From the NCBI GenBank assembly GCA_937902665.1, contig CALELM010000099.1, positions 1 to 14,067 on the forward strand: a stretch of DNA of 14,067 nucleotides. Direction: 5' to 3'. This stretch comes from an uncultured Selenomonadaceae bacterium. Its GTDB lineage: Bacteria > Bacillota > Negativicutes > Selenomonadales > Selenomonadaceae. The translations under genes and the position numbers were made by a program. The notes below the pieces were generated by a model. The model searched no databases. It saw only the letters and a list, made by a program, of their open reading frames with translations, and was not told the origin of the DNA. Of this stretch, positions 1 through 5,738 are shown piece after piece (positions within the stretch are counted from its first letter, which is position 1; each line of letters opens with the position of its first letter).

Positions 1-72
1 GCTCACCGCTTGTTAAAATTTGGTTTCCCCCACTTACAGCAAGCTGTTGAAGAAGAGGACATCTTTAGCTTC
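1..72. repeat. Repeat module A, copy 1 (3' side of flagellin)
   Basis: About 64 of 71 aligned bases match positions 1787-1857 in the same orientation, with one single-base indel. It begins at the window edge, so the repeat may continue to the left. On the minus strand the outer arms AAGCT/AGCTT are kept in both copies, while the inner stem differs, which suggests that a hairpin is what is conserved. No reading frame or transposase is visible. It could be the end of a mobile element or a structured intergenic repeat. Confidence 0.8.
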
Positions 73-170
73 GTTATTATGTATTACCCTATATTATACC
101 ATAAAACAACGGCAAAAAGCCCATGTTTTTTCCGTTTGGGAAAAGGAAAAACTTAGAAATCTTCCTATGA

Positions 171-198
171 AAAAAGGACCACCCCCGTGATCCTTTTT
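171..198 (-). terminator. Intrinsic terminator of flagellin gene
   Basis: Positions 171-182 pair with 187-198 (12 bp including one G-U pair) around a 4-base loop. The minus-strand RNA ends in a U run, and the hairpin starts 5 bases past the flagellin stop codon. This is a textbook factor-independent terminator. Confidence 0.9.
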
Positions 199-203
199 CC
201 CTC

Positions 204-1529
204 TTATTGAAGCAGGCTGAGAACAGCGGAACTGTTTTGGTTCGCCTGCGAAAGCATCGACTGTGCCGCCTGCGTGATGACATTGTACTTCGTGTACTGC
301 GTCATTTCCGCCGCCATATCCGCATCCTGAATCGTGGACACGGAAGCTTGGACATTGTTGCTGGAAAGCACCACATTGGACGAGGTGAATTCCAGACGGC
401 TGTTCGTTGCGCCGATATCCGTAATCTGGTCGGTTGCCTTCTTTAATGCCGCATCGAGAACATTGATGGCGGCATTGGCACATTCCTGATTGGAAATGCT
501 CAAATAGCTTCCATCAAATCCCTTGAGTCCCAGTGCCGTAGCGCGCATATCCGACAGCGACATCTTGACCGCTTGGTTGGACCTCGTCCCCGACTGGATC
601 ACGATGGCATTGTCATCCGAAGGAATCTCTGCACGAATCACCTCTTGGAAATCATTGAACACCGTATTTGCCGAACGGTTCGGTGTCCCATCCGACCTCG
701 TAAAATTTACCGTTACGCCCGAAATTTGTTCAGCCACCCCTGCCTTCGTTGCATGCAACGTCAATGCAGGCATCCCATCCGGTGTATATACTTTATTTCC
801 CACACGATCCCTGCCAATGTAACTGCTAAAATCATCATTTACTGCTAAGTCCGGTGACCCACTCTCCTTAGAACACAATTCATACATGGCATCGTACAAA
901 GAACTATCCCCAACAGGGCTTAAAGACTTCGTGTAAGTCTTGCCATCCTTTACATAGGACAGTGTCATGGTATCATCCTCTTGGATTCCAAGACTTGCCC
1001 CCGAATCATCACTCATCACCGTCATCGGACTAAACACATCCGTATCCGAGCGAAAATGAGAATTCGCCAAGCAAGTTTTCGTCCCCGACCCAGTCACTAC
1101 ATGATTCTTCGACCCATCCAAAAGTGCCTGCCCATTGTAACGGACATCCGCATTTGCGTCCAGCTGGTCAATCAGCTGATTGAACTCCTTCTGGATGGTA
1201 GCGCGATCCGCATCCGTGTTCGAATCATTCGCTGCGTTGATTGCCTTCTCCTTCAAGGTCGTGAGAACCTCTACCGTACTCTGCACAGCGCCCTCTGCCG
1301 TCTGAAGCATCGCCGAACCATTCTGCACATTGGAATTGTCCTGATCAAGGCTGCGCAACTGAACATGCATACGCTCTGCAATCGAAAGCCCCGATGCATC
1401 ATCTGCCGCACTGTTAATCTTCATTCCAGTGGAAAGCTTCTTCATCGCCTTCTTGAGCTTATCCTCATTGCGGTTCAGCTCATTGAGCGTCCGCTTCGCC
1501 TGCATATTGTTCTTCACTACCATAGCCAT
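204..1529 (-). CDS. fliC: Flagellin (flagellar filament protein)
   Basis: This 441-residue protein is exported through the flagellar apparatus and polymerises into the filament. Residues 1 to about 140 are the conserved N-terminal D0/D1 helices, including the stretch around KLSTGMKINSAADDASGL at residues 31-48. Residues 346-441 are the matching C-terminal D1/D0 helices, ending in the usual LSLLQ. Residues 150-345 are a variable surface region without a match I recognise. The start is fixed by AGGAGG 8 bases upstream of the first ATG; a second ATG two codons later is too far from it. A sigma-28-like promoter lies 83 bases upstream (1612-1638) and a terminator follows directly. Oddity: it has three cysteines (C153, C219, C350), whereas flagellins are usually cysteine-free. 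Copies of repeat A flank the gene on both sides. Confidence 0.96.
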   Translation of the reverse strand: MAMVVKNNMQAKRTLNELNRNEDKLKKAMKKLSTGMKINSAADDASGLSIAERMHVQLRSLDQDNSNVQNGSAMLQTAEGAVQSTVEVLTTLKEKAINAANDSNTDADRATIQKEFNQLIDQLDANADVRYNGQALLDGSKNHVVTGSGTKTCLANSHFRSDTDVFSPMTVMSDDSGASLGIQEDDTMTLSYVKDGKTYTKSLSPVGDSSLYDAMYELCSKESGSPDLAVNDDFSSYIGRDRVGNKVYTPDGMPALTLHATKAGVAEQISGVTVNFTRSDGTPNRSANTVFNDFQEVIRAEIPSDDNAIVIQSGTRSNQAVKMSLSDMRATALGLKGFDGSYLSISNQECANAAINVLDAALKKATDQITDIGATNSRLEFTSSNVVLSSNNVQASVSTIQDADMAAEMTQYTKYNVITQAAQSMLSQANQNSSAVLSLLQ

Positions 1530-1611
1530 GACCGTATCCTCCTATTATAAACAAGCAACATCCATGTTCTAAAGTTTTATTGCAACCTTTTTATTGATTT
1601 TCTCACTAAGC

Positions 1612-1638
1612 ATATCGAAAGAATACTGCCATAGCTTA
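1612..1638 (-). promoter_or_regulatory. Sigma-28 (FliA/SigD)-type promoter of flagellin
   Basis: The minus strand reads TAAG-N15-TTCGATAT. The SigD/FliA consensus is TAAA-N15-GCCGATAT, so this matches 3 of 4 and 6 of 8 positions with exact spacing. It lies about 83 bases upstream of the flagellin start. Flagellin genes are normally transcribed by this late flagellar sigma factor. No good sigma-70 promoter is visible between it and the gene. Confidence 0.75.
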
Positions 1639-1712
1639 AATAAAAATTTTAATTTTGCTAAATTCCGGTAAGGCGGAGAATACGTTGCTTTTTCTTGACG
1701 CAAAGCATTGTA

Positions 1713-1760
1713 ATTATAACGCCATTGTTCAAGAAAATGCCATAAGCATTTTCCCTCCAA
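1713..1760. repeat. Repeat module B, copy 1 (upstream of flagellin promoter)
   Basis: It is identical over all 48 bases to 13694-13741. It contains a perfect 8-bp hairpin (GAAAATGC and GCATTTTC with a 5-base loop). On the minus strand it ends in TATAAT. It is followed after 26 bases by module A, so here A and B form one composite unit of about 145 bp (1713-1857) between thiM and flagellin. Confidence 0.9.
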
Positions 1761-1786
1761 TTTGCGTTTCAACGAAGCGAAAGTTT

Positions 1787-1857
1787 GCTCACCGCTTGTT
1801 AACCCTTGGTTTCCTCCACTTACAGCAAGCTGTTGAAGATGGGAACATCTTAGCTTC
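1787..1857. repeat. Repeat module A, copy 2 (thiM-flagellin gap)
   Basis: This is the second copy of the repeat at 1-72. On the minus strand it can fold as AAGCT/AGCTT enclosing AAGATG-TTCC-CATCTT. It ends one base short of the thiM stop codon, so thiM transcripts run straight into it. It carries no U run, so it is not an ordinary terminator. Confidence 0.8.
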
Positions 1858-1858
1858 C

Positions 1859-2698
1859 TCATTTTTCTTCTGCCCTCTCCAAACGCATAGGGCAACCTGC
1901 CGCTTCTTCCTCCTTCATAAGGTACAGGTTGTCCAAGAAGGTTGCTTGAAAGGAAGCAGGGGCTTTTGCTTCTCGTTCCGCCAGCATTCCTGCCACATTA
2001 TACATTGCCGTTCCCGCAAGTGCCGCAACAAACGGATCCGAAACGGCAAGGAATACCGCGCACACGCCCCCCAAGGAACAGCCGGCTCCCGTCATGCGTT
2101 CCATCAGCGGACTGCCGCCCTCCAAATATGCCACCTGCTTTCCGTCCGTAACAAGATCCACCTTTCCGGATACCGCAACTGCTCCGCCCAAAAAGCGGGC
2201 AATGGCGATGGCAGCTCCCCTTGCATCCTCCACCTCGTCCAAGGAATCTATTCCATGCGTTCCACGGGAATGTCCGCTATCCAGCCCCCACAATCTTGCA
2301 AGCGCAAGCATCTCAGAAGCATTTCCCCGCACGATACTTGGGCGGTACTGCTGAAATCCCAGCAAGAGTTCCCTGCGAAGCTCCCCAAAACCAATCCCGA
2401 CTGGATCCAGCACCCACGGTGTCCCCGTCTCCAACAGAACACGCACGGTACGGGGAACCGTTTCAGCATGCACAGGAAGCATCGTTCCCAGATTAACGTA
2501 CATGGCATCTCCTGCCTGTGCCATCGTTTCCCCCTCATTGGGCAAGCAAAACATCGCCGCAGAACCGCCGACAGCAAGCTGGGCATTTGCCACCAAGGAA
2601 ACTGTCACCGCATTGGTAAGCGATGGAACCAATGGCTTCCTTTCCCTTGCCCTGCAAACAGCTTCCCTGATACATTCCCTGAGCTGAATCTCCTGCAT
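1859..2698 (-). CDS. thiM: Hydroxyethylthiazole kinase ThiM (thiamine salvage)
   Basis: This 279-residue cytoplasmic kinase phosphorylates 4-methyl-5-(2-hydroxyethyl)thiazole with ATP, feeding salvaged thiazole into thiamine phosphate. Family landmarks are in order: the TNAVTVSLVANAQLAVGGS region at 28-46, DPVG at 98-101, RGNASE at 124-129, a V-DLVTDG segment near 180-186, and TGAGCS at 203-208 with the conserved catalytic-region Cys207. Length is normal for ThiM. The start is the ATG 5-6 bases after GGAGGG; an in-frame ATG 14 codons upstream would lie inside a terminator hairpin and is rejected. thiD and thiE are not in the window, and no TPP riboswitch is visible. The terminator of the upstream gene ends almost at the ribosome binding site, so expression probably depends on read-through. 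Confidence 0.94.
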   Translation of the reverse strand: MQEIQLRECIREAVCRARERKPLVPSLTNAVTVSLVANAQLAVGGSAAMFCLPNEGETMAQAGDAMYVNLGTMLPVHAETVPRTVRVLLETGTPWVLDPVGIGFGELRRELLLGFQQYRPSIVRGNASEMLALARLWGLDSGHSRGTHGIDSLDEVEDARGAAIAIARFLGGAVAVSGKVDLVTDGKQVAYLEGGSPLMERMTGAGCSLGGVCAVFLAVSDPFVAALAGTAMYNVAGMLAEREAKAPASFQATFLDNLYLMKEEEAAGCPMRLERAEEK

Positions 2699-2710
2699 CT
2701 TTTTCCCTCC

Positions 2711-2737
2711 AAAAAAATGCCTGCCATTCGGCAGGCA
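2711..2737 (-). terminator. Intrinsic terminator after serine hydrolase, directly before thiM
   Basis: TGCCTGCC (2718-2725) pairs perfectly with GGCAGGCA (2730-2737) around a 4-base loop, and the minus-strand RNA continues into seven Us. The thiM ribosome binding site starts at the very next bases, so no promoter fits between the terminator and thiM. Confidence 0.9.
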
Positions 2738-2757
2738 CAAAAAGCAATTTCAAAACA

Positions 2758-4272
2758 TCAATTCTCGTCCATCAAAATATTGCAAATGGGATTCATGACT
2801 TCTTCCTCCCAAATGTAATGCCCGCTGAATGTCCCCAAACTGCGGGAATCTGCGTCCTCCTTTACTGCCGTGCCGTTCATGACGTAAACAAACCCATTCT
2901 TTTGAGCAGGCTGAAAAAAGAGTCCGCTCATCATGCCATAAGCCTCACCCTCATGCCCAATCAAATCCACGACCTTGTCCTTGCAGACACGAGATCCTTG
3001 TCGATCGCCGTAAATCTTGTAATTGCCAAGTCCGTAGGACTGAATCGTTCCATTATAGGTGCTTCCGTTTTTCTTTTCTGCATCATACACCCACTGCTGC
3101 TTCAGGATTTCCTGCACAGATGCCTTGCTCAAAACCTGCGTTCCACGATAATTTCCATCATTCAGCAGCATCTCCAGTGCATGTCCCAGCTCCTCCGCTG
3201 AAATCCGAAGCCCGCCCTGCGGCGAAAAAACCGTTGCATTCGTCCCCGGCTGGTACTTCGTCAAATCACTCACAGGATTATAGTCCTTGGCATATGGATT
3301 TTGAATGATTACCTGCTCTGCCTTTGGCTTCTTTCCTTTGTAATTGTCCGCCTTCCCATACCAAGAACCATTCTCGTTCCATACGCCCTCCTCGTTTACT
3401 TTCCTGTAAATGGTTCCAAGCTTCTCGAATTCCTCCTCGGAGAAATTCCCCGGAACGTAGTCAGCTTGAATGTCCAAAGGCTTGAAAATACTCTTCTTCT
3501 GGTATTCATCAAACCGCTCGCCCGTCACAGCCTCGATAACCGTTCCCAAAACACCGTAATTCAGATTGCAATACTCAAAATATTCCCCTGGTTTCTGGCC
3601 TTTTGGCGCAAAGTGTTTTCCTTCCTCCCAAAACATTCCCCCTGGAGTGAAAAACTCCTTGAGGCTGTACGAGGATGATATGCCATATACGCTGCCATCC
3701 CGCAAGGAAGAAGTATGCAGTGCAAGCATGCGCACCGTAATAGGAATCTCTGGATAGTTCGGGTTCCTGAGCTTCATGCCAAGATACCTGCTGCAATCCT
3801 CGTCCAGATTTATTTTTCCTTCCTCCACCAGCTTCATCAGCGCAAAATCCACGAACATCTTGCTCACCGAGGCAACACGGAAACGGGTATCTGCCGTAAC
3901 CGCCCGATCCTTCGTGGAATCCCTTTCGTCAACATATGCCCTGCCAGCCGCCTTTCGATAGACTTCTTTGCCGTCCCGATAGCCAATCACGCAAAGCCCC
4001 GGCACCTGCAAGGGACCTTCGCCAACCAATGCCTCCAGTTCCTTGTCCAGCTTTGCCTTCTGCTCTGCCGTAATTCCTGCCTGTTTTACCTCTTTGGTCT
4101 TTTGCAAAACAGCCTTCCCTCCACGGGATGCCTGCGATCCTGCACTAGCATTAGCCTTTGCCTCCTGCTGCACAACCGCACGCTCCGCCGCCATTGCCGT
4201 TCCTTCCATGCCCACGCAACCTGCCAGCAATGTGCAAAGAACTCCCACCTGCAACGCTTTTCTGTTCATCAT
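2758..4272 (-). CDS. Beta-lactamase-family serine hydrolase, predicted lipoprotein
   Basis: This 504-residue member of the beta-lactamase/class C penicillin-binding protein superfamily carries all three active-site motifs: SxxK at S135-K138 (SVSK), YxN at Y234-N236 (YCN), and HxG at H440-G442 in the place of KTG. Such proteins act as D,D-peptidases, esterases or peptidases on the outer face of the membrane; the substrate cannot be told from sequence. The N-terminus has a signal peptide with lipobox LAGC, so Cys19 is the likely lipidated residue, although an AxA signal peptidase I site follows at about 26-29. Residues 30-70 are a low-complexity linker. The first of two adjacent ATGs is 8 bases after AGGGGA. 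It starts 45 bases after the zinc-binding protein gene with no terminator between, suggesting co-transcription. Confidence 0.88.
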   Translation of the reverse strand: MMNRKALQVGVLCTLLAGCVGMEGTAMAAERAVVQQEAKANASAGSQASRGGKAVLQKTKEVKQAGITAEQKAKLDKELEALVGEGPLQVPGLCVIGYRDGKEVYRKAAGRAYVDERDSTKDRAVTADTRFRVASVSKMFVDFALMKLVEEGKINLDEDCSRYLGMKLRNPNYPEIPITVRMLALHTSSLRDGSVYGISSSYSLKEFFTPGGMFWEEGKHFAPKGQKPGEYFEYCNLNYGVLGTVIEAVTGERFDEYQKKSIFKPLDIQADYVPGNFSEEEFEKLGTIYRKVNEEGVWNENGSWYGKADNYKGKKPKAEQVIIQNPYAKDYNPVSDLTKYQPGTNATVFSPQGGLRISAEELGHALEMLLNDGNYRGTQVLSKASVQEILKQQWVYDAEKKNGSTYNGTIQSYGLGNYKIYGDRQGSRVCKDKVVDLIGHEGEAYGMMSGLFFQPAQKNGFVYVMNGTAVKEDADSRSLGTFSGHYIWEEEVMNPICNILMDEN

Positions 4273-4317
4273 AATCCGTTTCCCCTTTCATCTTTTGCCA
4301 AACACACGCTCTTGCCA

Positions 4318-5259
4318 TCATGCATTTCCTGCAAGTGCCTTTTTCAATACCTTCATGTTTTCACGCATGCGCTCCAAATATGCATCCCGTGTCTTTTCCT
4401 GCGGCTCATCCCCGTCCCCCGTAACGATAGGATCCAGCGAGTAAATAACAGCTCCCGTTTCCCTTGCGATGGTTTCCGCCGCATGCGGGGAATACTGCGG
4501 CTCTACAAAGAGAACCTTGGAGGAAAGCCCCTTCACCTGCTGAATTGTCTTTTCAAGCTCCAAGGGGGTCGGCTCTGTTCCCGGCTCCCTCTCTATGACA
4601 CTGATGATACGCAAATGAAACTCATCTGCAAAATACGGGAACGCCTCATGAAAGGTAACGATATCCTTCTGCGGAACATTGTCCAGTTCCTTATGCATTT
4701 CCGCCGCAAGCGTGTTCAGCTTCTCGATATAAGCATCCGCATTCCTTTGGTACGCCTCCGCATGCGCCTTGTCCGCTTCCCCTAATTGCCTTGCAATATT
4801 CTTGACCTGAAGAATTTCGTTCGGCACGTTCAGCCATACATGCGGATTCTCGCCTTCCTCATCCTTCAGCAACACAATTCCTTCCGAGGCATCCACAAGC
4901 TTCATATCCGTCTGCGCTTTAACTGCCTTGTCCAAAAAGCTCTCCATGCCCGCCCCGTTGACTACAAACACATTTGCCTTTTCCAGAGTTTTCATATCCT
5001 CGGTCGTCAGCTGGTAGTCATGCAGGCAGCCCGTCTGCGGCTTCGTCATATTGACGACCTCCACCCCATCAATTCCCTGCGTGACGTTCAGCGTTGCAGT
5101 ATATACGGGATAAAAGGAAGTCACGATATGAAACGTGCCTTCTTCCTTGGAACCTGCCTGCCTGCCGTCCCCATCCTTTGAGGATTGGCATCCGCCAGCC
5201 AAGCATGCCAGCAAAAGCATTCCCGCAAGCAAGACTGCAAAATATTTCCTGCCCCTCAT
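4318..5259 (-). CDS. znuA: Zinc-type ABC transporter substrate-binding lipoprotein (ZnuA/TroA family)
   Basis: This 313-residue metal-binding lipoprotein captures Zn2+ for an ABC importer. The signal peptide has possible lipobox cysteines at C19 (LLAC) and C24 (AGGC). The four expected ligands are visible: H80 (CLHDYQ), H140 (NPHVW), H204 (FHEAF) and D276 (SLDP). A histidine rather than glutamate at the third position points to zinc instead of manganese. The His-rich loop of many zinc proteins is absent; residues 133-139 are merely acidic. GGAGG lies 5 bases before the ATG. No permease or ATPase gene is adjacent, so it is an orphan binding protein here. A hairpin-U-run terminator stands between ridA and this gene, leaving only 38 bases for a promoter. 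No clear Zur-type operator is seen. Confidence 0.9.
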   Translation of the reverse strand: MRGRKYFAVLLAGMLLLACLAGGCQSSKDGDGRQAGSKEEGTFHIVTSFYPVYTATLNVTQGIDGVEVVNMTKPQTGCLHDYQLTTEDMKTLEKANVFVVNGAGMESFLDKAVKAQTDMKLVDASEGIVLLKDEEGENPHVWLNVPNEILQVKNIARQLGEADKAHAEAYQRNADAYIEKLNTLAAEMHKELDNVPQKDIVTFHEAFPYFADEFHLRIISVIEREPGTEPTPLELEKTIQQVKGLSSKVLFVEPQYSPHAAETIARETGAVIYSLDPIVTGDGDEPQEKTRDAYLERMRENMKVLKKALAGNA

Positions 5260-5297
5260 ATAAACCTCCCCATTCAGCCCCTGCTTCCCTTACATGC

Positions 5298-5327
5298 AAA
5301 AATGTGCACAGCAAACACCATGCACAT
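5298..5327 (-). terminator. Intrinsic terminator after ridA, before znuA-like gene
   Basis: On the minus strand ATGTGCA (5321-5327) pairs perfectly with TGCACAT (5302-5308) and runs into five Us. The loop is 12 bases. It starts about 8 bases past the ridA stop. The stem is only 7 bp, so partial read-through into the downstream gene is plausible. Confidence 0.7.
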
Positions 5328-5335
5328 CTTGTCTC

Positions 5336-5716
5336 TTATGCTTCCTCCAAGACCGCTGTCGCTTCTATCTCGCAAAGCGCGCCTGCCGGCAAGTCCTTGA
5401 CTGCAACACAGCTTCTCGCAGGCTTGCTGATAAAATGCCTTGCATAAACAGCATTAAATTTCTGGAAATCTGCAATTTCTGCAAGGAAACAGGTCGTTTT
5501 CACCACAGCGCTCATATCTATGCCAGCTTCAGAAAGCACAGCTTCTATATTCTTGCAGCACTGCTCCGCCTGCCCCTCAATATCCTCTGCAACAATCTTC
5601 CCTGCCTCCGGCAGAATAGCTATCTGCCCGGAAAGATACAGCATCCCATTTACTGCAATCGCTTGGCTGTACGGTCCAACAGCCGCCGGTGCCTTGTCCG
5701 TATGTATCGTTTTCAT
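5336..5716 (-). CDS. ridA: RidA-family reactive enamine/imine deaminase
   Basis: This 126-residue cytoplasmic protein belongs to the RidA/YjgF/YER057c family, trimeric enzymes that hydrolyse reactive 2-aminoacrylate-type enamines made by PLP enzymes. Residues matching the active site are Y16 (GPYSQ), R101 and C103 (ARSCV), and E116 (CEIEA); the presence of the arginine supports genuine deaminase activity. Length is normal. The start is an ATG about 10 bases after GGAGG. It begins 22 bases after the nrdD stop codon, with its ribosome binding site in that gap, so the two genes are almost certainly co-transcribed. A terminator follows. Its closeness to the truncated nrdD end raises the possibility that the junction arose by a deletion. 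Confidence 0.95.
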   Translation of the reverse strand: MKTIHTDKAPAAVGPYSQAIAVNGMLYLSGQIAILPEAGKIVAEDIEGQAEQCCKNIEAVLSEAGIDMSAVVKTTCFLAEIADFQKFNAVYARHFISKPARSCVAVKDLPAGALCEIEATAVLEEA

Positions 5717-5738
5717 AGCAACGCTTCCTCCCTAACTC

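Noticed and set aside
1569..1895. Minus-strand frame of 108 residues across the repeat
   Set aside because: It is the translation of repeats A and B and the flagellin leader, overlaps the end of thiM in another frame and has no ribosome binding site. The shared peptide with the frame near 13700 comes from the 48-bp repeat, not from a conserved protein.
2699..2760. TPP riboswitch ahead of thiM
   Set aside because: No CUGAGA-type or other conserved TPP aptamer segments are present, and the space is filled by a simple terminator hairpin.
1655..2818. Long plus-strand frames opposite thiM, the serine hydrolase and pilC (also 3715-4785 and 12538-13665)
   Set aside because: They are antisense shadows of well-supported genes, rich in Cys, His, Arg and Pro, without family matches or proper starts.
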